The notes below the pieces were generated by a model, which was not told the DNA's origin, ran no database searches, and saw only the letters and a list, made by a program, of their open reading frames with translations. 64,000 nt of DNA. Origin: DASYXZ01 sp035308965 (GTDB taxonomy: Bacteria > Acidobacteriota > Terriglobia > UBA7540). Each line of letters begins with the position of its first letter. Position 1 is the stretch's first letter. The translations under genes and the position numbers were made by a program. This document shows positions 33,976 to 42,645 of this stretch, piece after piece. The DNA lies in NCBI GenBank assembly GCA_035308965.1, contig DATGFN010000019.1:310001-374000 (forward strand). The letters are read 5' to 3'.

Positions 33976-34153
33976 CGTAAAAGCGTTCGTGCTCAATAGC
34001 GTTGAATGACTGCCCCACCGCCCTGCCTTATTTCCTGCTGGTTCCACATGACTCGCTTCCCTTTAACCAAGTGGATTAAATTTAAAATGCCGATCCCAAA
34101 TTGCGGCTTCGGCGTTGCATAAAAGCCAAACGGGACCACCGCGGGAAACCCAA

Positions 34154-34263
34154 GGAAATGTCCTAATTTTGCTGGGAGCGCGGGCGTCTCGCCCGCAATC
34201 AAATGCCCAAGAAAAAGCGGGCGAGACGCCCGCGCTCCCAGCGGCGCAAATTAGGACACTACC
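34154..34263. repeat. MITE-like inverted-repeat element
   Basis: The interval 33976-34338 has no gene and holds this structure. The core is a perfect 26-bp inverted repeat (34171-34196 and 34217-34242) beginning GCTGGGAGCGCGGGCGTC, with a 20-nt spacer. Outside it, the ends read GGAAATGTCCTAATTT and, inverted, GGTAGTGTCCTAATTT. The latter shares GGTAGTGTC with the ends of the transposon at 7943. No target duplication is seen. Confidence 0.55.
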
Positions 34264-34338
34264 AATTCCGAACTGGGCTTGCCTCAGGACAAGGTGTGAT
34301 AGTATCAAACCGATCGCAGTTCCCACACAATCGGGTCC

Positions 34339-36846
34339 ATGGAGACGGCCATTAACGACATTCCTTCCTTGAACCACGCAAAACCGCGCGCCGGCGCCAT
34401 GACTTACTTCGGCGTATTTATCGTGACCATGGTCACGCTGATGTACGAAATCCTTTTGACGCGCATTTTCAGCGTGACCATGTGGTATCACTTCGCCTTC
34501 ATGGCGATTTCCATCGCCATGTTTGGAATGACCCTGGGCGGGCTGGTGGTTTGCTTGCACCCCGCTTATTCAGGGCATGACCAAGTCAACCAGCAAATGG
34601 GGCGCAGCTCCTTCCTCTTCGCAGTTTGGATGGTCCTCGGGATTTTGACCCACGTTTTCGTCCCTTTCCATACGGGAACCACAATCCTGGGCCTTGCGTC
34701 GATGTCGATCACGTTTGCGTCCCTTTCCGTGGCATTCATTTACTCCGGAATATTCGTCTGCCTGGCGCTCACCAGGTTTCCGCAACAGGTCAGCCGGATT
34801 TACGCGGCCGATCTCGCCGGTGCGGCCACGGGATGCGTTCTGCTTTGGTTGGTCTTTAAAGTGACCGACGGCCTGAGCGCGGTTTTTTTTGCCGCCCTGC
34901 TTGCCGCCCTGGCTTCCCTGTTGTTTTCTTGGGCGGGCCAGCAAGGGAAAACCCGCCGACAGGCGCTCACCTTCAGCGCGCTTATGGCCGCAGTGGTGAT
35001 TGCCAACACAGTCTCCGCGCGCCGGGGCAGTCCTTTCCTCGACCTGATTTGGGTGAAGGGACAAACGGAAGGGACGCCCATTTATGAAAAGTGGAATTCA
35101 TTTTCGCGTTTAACAGTTTATGGCGATCTCGATTTGCCGATGAGTCCCATCACCGAGGGCATCAGCCCCGCTTATCCCACTGACACGGCGGTCTGGGCCC
35201 TCCATCTGAAGATTGACGCGGCGGCGGAAACCACTTTGACGTCTTTTGCCGGAGACTACAAAGTGGTGGATTACTTGAAATATGACGTCAAAGAGATTGT
35301 TTACCACTTGGCGCAAAAATCAAAGGTTCTCATTGTGGGGGCGGGAGGGGGAAGGGACATCCTCTCCGCCCTGTCCATGGGAGAGCAATCCGTCCGGGCC
35401 GTGGAAATCAACGCGGATATCCTTGCCACGGTGAATGGAAAGTTCGGTGAATATACCGGCCACCTCGACCGCGACTCCCGGGTTACTTTCGTGAATGATG
35501 AAGCCCGAAGCTACCTCGCCCGATTGCAAGATAAGTTCGATGTCATTCAAATCTCGTTCATTGATACCTGGGCGGCGACCGCGGCGGGGGCATTCTCCCT
35601 TTCTGAAAACGGCTTGTACACCATCGAAGCGTGGAAGCTATTCCTCTCGCGACTCACGGATCGCGGTGTGCTTTCAATTTCGCGATGGTTTACTCCGGGA
35701 AGGCCGGAGGAAGTGTACCGGCTAATTTCCCTGGGATCAGCCACGCTCCAGAACGTGGGCATTACCGACCCGCGCCAACACATGATCCTGGTGCGAAATG
35801 CCTGGGGGCAGACCGAATGGGGAGACACGGGCGGGGCTGCCACGTTGTTGATCAGCCGGGCCCCATTCACCGCCGCCGATCTTGACCAAATCGAGAAAGT
35901 GGCCAAGCAATTAAGATTCACTATTGTTGTGAGCCCGCGTGTTGCCGGGGACGCCGTATTCTCAGCTCTTGCCTCAGGGAATGATTTCGAGAAAGCTAAT
36001 CACGAAATCCAGTTGGATATGAGCCCACCCACCGACAACCGTCCGTTCTTTTTCCAAATGGGGAGATGGCGCGATATGTTTCGCGCCCCTTGGACCCCAA
36101 GGGTTATCAACCGGGGCACAGACGCATCGCGCCTGCTGGGGAGCATGCTAGTGATCATTACCAGTCTGACCGTACTCTGTATTTTGCTGCCTCTCAAGCG
36201 ATCGGCGAAAAAGCTGGAGCTTCAAGGCACATGGCCTCATGTGATCTACTTCAGCGCCATCGGGCTGGGCTTTATGCTGATTGAAGTTTCACAAATGCAA
36301 CGCCTGATTATCTTCCTGGGTCATCCCACCTATGCACTCTCCGTGGTGCTTTTTACCTTGCTCCTCTCCAGCGGAATGGGGAGCTTCACCACACATCGAA
36401 TCGGCGGGACCAGCCTGAGACGGGATGGATTGGTCCGTTTGGGGTTGTTGCTGGTGACGCTTTGGGTAGCCGGCATGCTGACCATTCGCTTGCTGGTGGC
36501 TTTTCAGGACGCAGAAACGCCGAAGCGAATTTTGGTCGGAGTGGGAATTCTTTTTCCTCTTGGATTCTTGATGGGCATGGCTTTCCCTTTGGGAATGAAC
36601 TCCGCCTCCGGCGCCGGACCGGCCTTGACGCCGTGGCTCTGGGGAATCAATGGCGCCACTTCCGTGTGCGCTTCAGTGCTGGCCGTGGTCATATCCATGT
36701 ATGCGGGAATTTCCTCGGCGTATTGGACCGGCACGGCATGCTATGCTGTGGCCCTGATTGCTTTTTTCCCATGCAGCCGGTGGGGGCATGGATTGACCGC
36801 CAAAGCCCCGGAAGAATTGAAAACAGTAACGACTGAAGCCCGGTAG
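34339..36846 (+). CDS. Polytopic membrane protein with spermidine-synthase-like domain
   Basis: 835 residues. An N-terminal block of about seven membrane segments (TYFGVFIVTMVTLMYEILL, FAFMAISIAMFGMTLGGLVV) is followed by a Rossmann methyltransferase-like domain: GAGGGRDI starting at 334, AVEINADIL, and the VTFVNDEARSYL / VIQISFIDTWAAT region. A second membrane block (six or so segments) forms the C-terminus. This layout is seen in membrane-fused SpeE-like proteins. The usual DxG-type active-site acid of aminopropyltransferases is replaced by IDTW, so polyamine synthesis is doubtful. Substrate unknown. Monocistronic. Confidence 0.85.
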   Translation: METAINDIPSLNHAKPRAGAMTYFGVFIVTMVTLMYEILLTRIFSVTMWYHFAFMAISIAMFGMTLGGLVVCLHPAYSGHDQVNQQMGRSSFLFAVWMVLGILTHVFVPFHTGTTILGLASMSITFASLSVAFIYSGIFVCLALTRFPQQVSRIYAADLAGAATGCVLLWLVFKVTDGLSAVFFAALLAALASLLFSWAGQQGKTRRQALTFSALMAAVVIANTVSARRGSPFLDLIWVKGQTEGTPIYEKWNSFSRLTVYGDLDLPMSPITEGISPAYPTDTAVWALHLKIDAAAETTLTSFAGDYKVVDYLKYDVKEIVYHLAQKSKVLIVGAGGGRDILSALSMGEQSVRAVEINADILATVNGKFGEYTGHLDRDSRVTFVNDEARSYLARLQDKFDVIQISFIDTWAATAAGAFSLSENGLYTIEAWKLFLSRLTDRGVLSISRWFTPGRPEEVYRLISLGSATLQNVGITDPRQHMILVRNAWGQTEWGDTGGAATLLISRAPFTAADLDQIEKVAKQLRFTIVVSPRVAGDAVFSALASGNDFEKANHEIQLDMSPPTDNRPFFFQMGRWRDMFRAPWTPRVINRGTDASRLLGSMLVIITSLTVLCILLPLKRSAKKLELQGTWPHVIYFSAIGLGFMLIEVSQMQRLIIFLGHPTYALSVVLFTLLLSSGMGSFTTHRIGGTSLRRDGLVRLGLLLVTLWVAGMLTIRLLVAFQDAETPKRILVGVGILFPLGFLMGMAFPLGMNSASGAGPALTPWLWGINGATSVCASVLAVVISMYAGISSAYWTGTACYAVALIAFFPCSRWGHGLTAKAPEELKTVTTEAR

Positions 36847-37015
36847 TCTTTTTCCGAACTTACCTGGATCTTTTTTTCTCGCGTCGATGGCATACTTGGG
36901 CGCCATCCAAGCTCATGCGTTGCGCCGATGGCGCCGATAGATGTATAGGCGTGGTATAAGTTACGCAAACCAGCCTGCGACCTTGGCCAGGCGCCTCACG
37001 GGGGGGTTGGAAGCT

Positions 37016-37702
37016 ATGAAAATTATGGTGGTTGACGATCAGCCGGAAGTTCTGGGCTCAATCAAGACGATGCTCGAGCCGCTCCAGTGCGAGGTGCTGG
37101 CATTTGCAGACAGCCGTGAGGCGGCGAGGTTGATCAAGACCCAAAGCTTTGACGCGGTTTTTCTGGACGCAGTCATGCCTCATATGGATGGATTCGAGCT
37201 GACCGAAATTGTCCGATCCTCGACACAAAACAGCAAGGTCCCCATTGTATTGCTGACCTGCTCTGACGACATTCACTCCATGCGGCGCGGTTTTAAGGCG
37301 GGAGCCAATTACTTTCTAGGAAAGCCGGTTACCCCGGAGCGTGTCTGCACCTTATTCAATGCCGTGCTTGGCCCCATGTTGAGCCAAAGAAGAAAGTACG
37401 CGCGGCTGCCTTTCCAGACCACGGTCACATGTTCTTACGGTCCGCATGGCGAAAATTCGTTCCTTGCCAGGAGCTTAAATATTGGCGAGGGCGGGATGTC
37501 CCTGCAATCCGCTGCCGGACTGAAAATCGGCAAGTCCGTGAACCTCGTTTTTTCATTGCCCTCGACAGACCGGCAGCTTCGGTTGGTGGCTAAAGTTCAC
37601 CGCTTTACCCAGCCCGATCGCTACGGGGTGGAATTTGTCCAGCCTTCAGAAGCCGACCAGGAAGCTATTCGCGGCTACATTGCGGGGGAAGTCCTGGCCT
37701 AA
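37016..37702 (+). CDS. Response regulator with C-terminal PilZ domain
   Basis: 228 residues from the ATG at 37016; an in-frame start at 36941 lacks homology. The receiver domain has D7, D8, the phosphoacceptor D51 (FLDAVMPHMDG), the T/S switch LLTCSDD and K in FLGKPVTP. The PilZ domain (about 130-225) has the c-di-GMP motif RxxxR (RKYAR) and NIGEGG in place of (D/N)xSxxG, where the Ser is Gly. c-di-GMP binding may be weakened. It could relay a phosphorylation signal to motility or surface polysaccharide; partner kinase unknown. Confidence 0.85.
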   Translation: MKIMVVDDQPEVLGSIKTMLEPLQCEVLAFADSREAARLIKTQSFDAVFLDAVMPHMDGFELTEIVRSSTQNSKVPIVLLTCSDDIHSMRRGFKAGANYFLGKPVTPERVCTLFNAVLGPMLSQRRKYARLPFQTTVTCSYGPHGENSFLARSLNIGEGGMSLQSAAGLKIGKSVNLVFSLPSTDRQLRLVAKVHRFTQPDRYGVEFVQPSEADQEAIRGYIAGEVLA

Positions 37703-37908
37703 GAACGGCGCCAAGTCTGAACCCCGACCCTGCTATCGTCGCTTCCTTTTTTTAAGCTCTGCAATGGATTTGGGGCGCGTTGCGATCAATCCGATCTCGC
37801 TCCGCTGGCACCAGCTTGACTTCGCGTCATCCAGAATGACAAAGTGTGGTTGGAACGAGTTTAAGCGAGCCAACCTCGTAACCAACCGGGAGAATACCGC
37901 CGAGCACC

Positions 37909-38769
37909 ATGGCAGGCATGGCGTTTGAAGAATTTTTCGCTGCAAATCGCCGCCAGCTTGATGAACTTTATCAAGCCTCCGGAGCGTCGCACTGGTCCGT
38001 TTCAATCGAGGACTTCGCTGAAGCCGCATGGAAAGGCATCGCCGCGGCTGCGGCCGACGAACCCGCCGAGATCCCCAAACTCCTTTCCGGTCTTCGCTCG
38101 GACGACCTTGCGCTGGCGCTCGGCTGTGCGCGGGGGAATGAGAAGGCGTGGGATACATTCTGCTCGAAGTTTCGCTCCATCCTTTACGACGCCGCTTATG
38201 CCATCGCCCATGAGGAATCGCAAGCGCGCGAGCTGGCCGATTCCCTCCTGGCGGAGCTTTACGGTATCGATTCCACCTCTCCCGACAGGCGTTCCCGCTT
38301 TGCTTATTTTCACGGTCGCAGCAGTTTGAAAACGTGGCTGCGCGCCGTCATCCAGCAGAGATTCGTGGACGAATACCGGCGCGGCAGCCGCCTTGTCCCA
38401 ATGCCCGAAGACCCTCCCGAGGTGGCTGAAACCAAAACCTCGGTTTCGGAGGAGGACGATCGCCGTTATGCCGAGTGCCTTGGCGATGCCGTGGAAGCTT
38501 CACTGAAGGAGGTCCCTCCCGATGAAAAGCTCTTGCTTGGGTATTACTACGTCCAGGAATTGACCCTTAAGCAGATTGGGCGGCTTACCAGCGAGCATGA
38601 GGCTACGATTTCCCGCCACCTGGAGGCAATCAGGAAGAAACTGCGCAAGCGCATTGAAGCCTACCTGCGAAATGTCCGGAAATTGAGCGCCTTCGAACTG
38701 GACCGCTGCCTTGATTTTGCTTCACGCGGTGTCATTATGAACATGGAGAGGGTTTTGAAACCAAAATAA
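37909..38769 (+). CDS. Sigma-70-family RNA polymerase sigma factor
   Basis: 286 residues. Region 2 runs through KAWDTFCSKFRSILYDAAYAI, ARELADSLLAELYG and FHGRSSLKTWLRAVIQQRFVD. Region 4 is LTLKQIGRLTSEHEATISRHLEAI. An extra N-terminal 75 residues and a 30-residue C-terminal tail (FELDRCLDFASRGVIM) are not in classic ECF factors. A zinc-finger anti-sigma gene follows 126 bp downstream, so the two should form a regulatory pair. The regulon is not known. Confidence 0.82.
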   Translation: MAGMAFEEFFAANRRQLDELYQASGASHWSVSIEDFAEAAWKGIAAAAADEPAEIPKLLSGLRSDDLALALGCARGNEKAWDTFCSKFRSILYDAAYAIAHEESQARELADSLLAELYGIDSTSPDRRSRFAYFHGRSSLKTWLRAVIQQRFVDEYRRGSRLVPMPEDPPEVAETKTSVSEEDDRRYAECLGDAVEASLKEVPPDEKLLLGYYYVQELTLKQIGRLTSEHEATISRHLEAIRKKLRKRIEAYLRNVRKLSAFELDRCLDFASRGVIMNMERVLKPK

Positions 38770-38895
38770 TATTTGCAATGGAAGGTGAATTGGTCGTTCT
38801 AATCATTGGATAGGTTTTTGGGACAAGAAGGCTGGAATAAAATTCGCGATGGCCGCGCGAATGAGTAGTCCCGGTTGGTTAGACGAGAGCTTGCC

Positions 38896-40371
38896 ATGAA
38901 GAACAATTCGGCACGCAACAATGCGGTGGACAAATTTGTGGAGGCCAAGCTTCGCTCCGGACTCAACCCAGGCGGCACGAGCTGCCTGGAGCCGGAAATC
39001 CTGGCCGCCTACGTTGAGCGCACCCTTACCTCGCGCGAGCGCGCCAACTGTGAGCTCCACGTTGCTTCTTGCGCGCGCTGCCAGGAGCAAGTGGCCACCT
39101 TGGTCCGGTTGAGCGAAGCCGATGAGGCCTCGGTTATTCAAACCAAAACCGCGAGGAGCGCACCAGCCGCAGGATTCAATTGGTTCCGCTGGGCCTGGGC
39201 CGGGCCCGCTTTGGCAGCCATGCTGGTGATGGCAATTTATTTCCGCGGTCCATTCCGCAACGATATTAAACAGATGCCCGGGCCCGAAATCAAAATTCAA
39301 AATCCCGTGGCGCCCAAATCGGCCAATTCCCCCGCCGCGCCTGAGGTGACAACAAACGGAGAGCGACAACCCGTCGCATCCGGATCTGCCCATGGTCCAA
39401 AGGGTCAACGGGCAGAGAATAAGACGCTTGATATGGAACGGCGCGCTGGCGCCACAGCCGGTAGGCCTGGAGGCCCACAGACTGAATCGCCACGCGCAAC
39501 CGTTCAAGACTGGATTACGGCCCCCAAGGAACCTGCCATTAGAGTGCAGAACCAGGTGGTGGAACAGGCGCAACAGTCCACGACTCCGGCCGCGCCGGCA
39601 CCGCCGGCCTCGGCAGCTAATCAAGTTGCCCCTGCCCGGCAGGGCGACATGGCCACGCCGTCGGTGCGAGCAGACCTGGCGAAAAAGGACGAGCGCCGGC
39701 AGAGCGCGGGCGGGGGCGGCAGTACGCCCTCGGGCGCTGTCGGAGGGATCATTTCCAGAACGCCTTCCAACAATTCATCTGCCAGCGGATCGTCAGGCAA
39801 TCTCGCGGCAGTCGGCCGAAACGGCAAAGCAGTCTCTCCCCAGCCCGCCACAAATACCTCGAACGAAAAAACCCGTCCCAGTAAAGCTGCACTGTATGAC
39901 GATGGCAAAGCAAAGAAAGAAGAGCAGAAAAGTGATACAGACAGCGCCGTGCTCCGCGAAAATGAGCGCGACAAACAGCAGACCACACAAAGCGTGTCAG
40001 TTAGTTCGGCCCCTGAGCAATTGATGGTCACGTCGGAAGTGGCAGCGCCCCAGTGGCGAGTAGGCCGTCACGGGCGGATCCAGAAACTCGACGCCAAGGG
40101 AAAATGGAAGAAGCAGAGGAGCGGCGTGCACGCCGACCTTTTTGCTGTCGCATTCTCCAGCCCTGATGCCGGCTGGGCGGTCGGCCAAGGTGGCGCCATT
40201 CTACGAACCACAGACGGCGGGGCCACTTGGAACCAACTCCCCAGCCCCACCACGGAAGACCTTGTCCAAATCAAAGCAGCCAGCGAGCAAGCGGCAACCA
40301 TGGTGACCCGCGGCGGCCAGTCCTTCACCACCACCAACGGCGGCGCCACTTGGAACTCCGTCGGACGTTGA
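38896..40371 (+). CDS. Zinc-finger anti-sigma factor fused to Ycf48/BNR-like repeats
   Basis: 491 residues from the ATG at 38896; a TTG at 38875 is less likely. The N-terminus holds the anti-sigma zinc motif H-x3-C-x2-C (HVASCARCQEQ), followed by a membrane segment (about 97-114, WAGPALAAMLVMAIYF). A long low-complexity stretch rich in P, A, S, Q and K (about 120-365) links to a C-terminal domain with two Ycf48/BNR-type repeats (AVAFSSPDAGWAVGQGG, ILRTTDGGATW, FTTTNGGATW). The repeats should lie outside the membrane and form a partial propeller, perhaps the sensor. It follows its presumed sigma factor. Confidence 0.8.
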   Translation: MKNNSARNNAVDKFVEAKLRSGLNPGGTSCLEPEILAAYVERTLTSRERANCELHVASCARCQEQVATLVRLSEADEASVIQTKTARSAPAAGFNWFRWAWAGPALAAMLVMAIYFRGPFRNDIKQMPGPEIKIQNPVAPKSANSPAAPEVTTNGERQPVASGSAHGPKGQRAENKTLDMERRAGATAGRPGGPQTESPRATVQDWITAPKEPAIRVQNQVVEQAQQSTTPAAPAPPASAANQVAPARQGDMATPSVRADLAKKDERRQSAGGGGSTPSGAVGGIISRTPSNNSSASGSSGNLAAVGRNGKAVSPQPATNTSNEKTRPSKAALYDDGKAKKEEQKSDTDSAVLRENERDKQQTTQSVSVSSAPEQLMVTSEVAAPQWRVGRHGRIQKLDAKGKWKKQRSGVHADLFAVAFSSPDAGWAVGQGGAILRTTDGGATWNQLPSPTTEDLVQIKAASEQAATMVTRGGQSFTTTNGGATWNSVGR

Positions 40372-40488
40372 ATCCGGACATAGGGATTCAGTTACCTCTG
40401 GCCTCTCTCTTTGAAGAATTCTACCGTGTACGTACAATTATATTGACAACAATCGGTTCAAGAATATACTCTGAAAAGGTCGGAGCGT

Positions 40489-40758
40489 ATGCGCTTCGAA
40501 TGGGAAGAGGACAAAAATCGGAAGAACTTGCGGAAACACGATGTTCGTTTCGAAACCACAGTTCTTGCGTTCGACGATCGCTTTGCCGTGACGCAGCGTG
40601 ACACTGCCTCAGACGATGAAGAACGATGGATTACGGTTGGAGCCATCGGCCCCGGTTCGATACTTCTAATCGTACATACGTACCATGAAAAAGAAAACGA
40701 AGAGATTATTCGGATTATCTCGGCTCGGGCCGCCGAGTCCCACGAAAGGAGGGCCTAA
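40489..40758 (+). CDS. brnT: BrnT family toxin
   Basis: 89 residues, MRFEWEEDKNRKNLRKHDVRF. The FEWDExKxxxNxxKHGVxF opening, AFDDRF and the RIISARAAESHERRA ending are the family pattern. BrnT is a RelE-fold ribonuclease toxin that is neutralised by BrnA, whose gene overlaps by 74 bases. A TATACT-like -10 near 40456 and an AAGG/GGAG ribosome site precede the ATG. Key residues look intact. Confidence 0.9.
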   Translation: MRFEWEEDKNRKNLRKHDVRFETTVLAFDDRFAVTQRDTASDDEERWITVGAIGPGSILLIVHTYHEKENEEIIRIISARAAESHERRA

Positions 40759-41089
40759 GCGCAAACTCACCCGGGAGCAGAAGCGGGACATCGCCGCCAT
40801 CGCCAGAAAAAGGGACGAGGAAATTGATTTTTCCGACGCTCCCCCGGTGCTCGATTGGACCGGTGCTGAAATCGGCAAATTCTATCGGCCGATGAAGAAG
40901 CCGGTCACCATGCGCCTCGATTCCGACATCATCGATTGGCTCAAATCCGGCGGCCGGGGTTATCAAACCAGAGCCAATTGGCTATTGCGGCACGCCATGC
41001 TTCACCATGCCAAGCAAAAGCGCGCTGCCAGGCGGGAAATGATTTCCCGCCTGAGTGCGGGCAGGCAGAGGAAGGGAAGCATTTCTTAG
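40685..41089 (+). CDS. brnA: BrnA family antitoxin
   Basis: 134 residues from the ATG at 40685, deep inside brnT; no later ATG, GTG or TTG start exists before the conserved DEEIDFSDAPPVLDW. The central KFYRPMKKPVTMRLDSDIIDWLKS is the ribbon-helix-helix DNA-binding segment of BrnA, followed by YQTRANWLLRHAM. The antitoxin binds BrnT and represses the operon. The C-terminus is longer than usual and is encoded partly by a perfect palindrome (41029-41053). A ribosome-like AAGGAGGG near 40744 is followed by no start codon. Confidence 0.87.
   Translation: MKKKTKRLFGLSRLGPPSPTKGGPKRKLTREQKRDIAAIARKRDEEIDFSDAPPVLDWTGAEIGKFYRPMKKPVTMRLDSDIIDWLKSGGRGYQTRANWLLRHAMLHHAKQKRAARREMISRLSAGRQRKGSIS
41029..41053. 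repeat. Perfect palindrome in the 3' part of brnA
   Basis: CAGGCGGGAAA, TGA, TTTCCCGCCTG: 11-bp arms and a 3-nt loop. It contributes AARREMISRLSA to the protein tail and may be an inserted repeat. Confidence 0.5.
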
Positions 41090-41181
41090 CAGGGGCAGTG
41101 AAGGCCGCCGGCATTCCGGCCATCGGCTATACCTCTCCGATGTGGTATGGGTCTGGATCGTCAATGGAACGCGACGACCAA

Positions 41182-41210
41182 TGTTAGAATAAACGTGGAT
41201 AGGTCCACGT
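41182..41210 (+). promoter_or_regulatory. Extended -10 and palindrome upstream of tilS
   Basis: TGTTAGAAT fits TGnTANNNT (41182-41190). The predicted transcription start (about 41197) falls in ACGTGGA-TAGG-TCCACGT (41193-41210), a perfect 7-bp inverted repeat just before the ATG at 41212. It may be an operator or a translation-blocking hairpin. Confidence 0.5.
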
Positions 41211-41211
41211 C

Positions 41212-42645
41212 ATGCCGCGTCGTCCCGACCTTTACTCCCGATGGTTGACAGAGGTGCGAAAAAACCGCTATTTCCACGCCGGGGAGCGCGTGGGGGTGGC
41301 AGTTTCGGGCGGGCCCGATTCCATCCTCCTATTCAACTTCATGCATCAATCGGCTGGTGCGCTGGGGCTGACTATTGCCGCCGTTCATTTCAATCACCAT
41401 CTTCGAGGGGCGGAATCAGACGCCGACGAGCAATTTGTGCGCGAGCGAGCCCACGAGTTTGGAGTGGCTTGGCTGCGCGGCGAAGCGGATGTTGCCCGCG
41501 CGGCGCGCGAGAGCCGGCGCAATCTCGAAGCCACCGCGCGCGATCTCCGCTACCGGTTTTTCAATTCTTTGGTCAGCCAGGGAAAACTGGACAAGGTGGT
41601 GACCGCGCACACCGCGAACGACCAGGCGGAAACGGTGCTGCTCAGGCTAATGCGCGGAACGGGCGCCAGGGGTCTGGGGGGAATATATCCCGTGCTTGAT
41701 GGGAAGATTTTCCGGCCCTTCCTGGGTGTGACGCGAAACGAAGTAGAGATGGAGATTGAGAAGCGAAAGCTGGAGTTCCGCGTCGATTCCTCCAACCTCA
41801 ATCCAAAGCTCCGCCGGAATAAAGTGCGAAGGGAACTTCTTCCACTCCTTCAAAAGGAATACAACCCGGAAATCATCAAACTGCTCAAGGAGCTTTCAGA
41901 CCGCTCCCGAGACGACGAAGAAGCCCTGGAACTCTTGGCCTACGAACGCGGGCATCCATGGCGGGTTCGCGAGGGGCGCGAAGAAAGAATTCCCTCGCGT
42001 GCGCTCACTGAGTTCCCAGTCGCAGTGGGGCGGCGCGTTCTGCGCCAAATGATTTTGTCGGCGCGCGGCCATCTGAAAGGGATCACATTTCAACACATTG
42101 AAGCGCTTCGCCGATTTGCACTCGATGCCCAGGGCAGCAGGAAGCTGGTGATGCCGGGCGGCTGGGAGGCCCGCAAGGAATTTGACTGGTTTATTTTCGG
42201 CCCCGCTCCCGCTGGCCGGATTCACGAGGATTATTCCTTCCCAGTGAACGTGCCGGGGGAGATTGCGGTCCCCCAGCTTGGCCTGAATTTCCGTTTTGAA
42301 ATTATTGAACCCGCGAGGCCCCCAAAGGCGTATAATGATTCGGAGCGGGTGGGTTTGGACCCACGCAAAATTTCAGGGCCTCTGGTCTTACGCAACTGGC
42401 GGGCGGGCGACAAGTTTTGGAATTCGGGAGGCCGGCGCCCCCGCAATGTGAAGACTTATTTTTCCCGGCACAAAGTTCCTCCTGGCCAGAGGAAGTCGTG
42501 GCCGGTGCTGGCTTGCGGAAATGAGATCATCTGGATTAAGGATTTCCCTCCGGCAAACGGCCTGGGGGCTTCAACGGGCGAGAGTCAAGTTTTGATCCGG
42601 GTGGACAAAACCAGTTCCGAAAGATTAGGATGCGGGTCGAAATGA
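41212..42645 (+). CDS. tilS: tRNA(Ile)-lysidine synthase
   Basis: 477 residues. The ATP-pyrophosphatase P-loop SGGPDS is at 32-37, followed by VHFNHHLRGAESDADEQFV and AHTANDQAETVLLRL, all TilS hallmarks. The C-terminal half contains the TilS substrate-binding and C-terminal domains (LRNWRAGDKFW, GKKRxVK-like RRPRNVKTYFSRHKVP). It attaches lysine to C34 of tRNA-Ile(CAU) so that the anticodon reads AUA. The stop overlaps the hpt start (ATGA), which is the common tilS-hpt-ftsH order in bacteria. Confidence 0.95.
   Translation: MPRRPDLYSRWLTEVRKNRYFHAGERVGVAVSGGPDSILLFNFMHQSAGALGLTIAAVHFNHHLRGAESDADEQFVRERAHEFGVAWLRGEADVARAARESRRNLEATARDLRYRFFNSLVSQGKLDKVVTAHTANDQAETVLLRLMRGTGARGLGGIYPVLDGKIFRPFLGVTRNEVEMEIEKRKLEFRVDSSNLNPKLRRNKVRRELLPLLQKEYNPEIIKLLKELSDRSRDDEEALELLAYERGHPWRVREGREERIPSRALTEFPVAVGRRVLRQMILSARGHLKGITFQHIEALRRFALDAQGSRKLVMPGGWEARKEFDWFIFGPAPAGRIHEDYSFPVNVPGEIAVPQLGLNFRFEIIEPARPPKAYNDSERVGLDPRKISGPLVLRNWRAGDKFWNSGGRRPRNVKTYFSRHKVPPGQRKSWPVLACGNEIIWIKDFPPANGLGASTGESQVLIRVDKTSSERLGCGSK

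Noticed and set aside
34146..34271. Target duplication around the 34154-34263 repeat
   Set aside because: The 8-mers on either side (AAACCCAA and AATTCCGA) do not match.
34339..36846. speE (spermidine synthase) assignment
   Set aside because: The fold matches, but the active-site acid is replaced and the gene has large membrane blocks, so polyamine synthesis is not supported.
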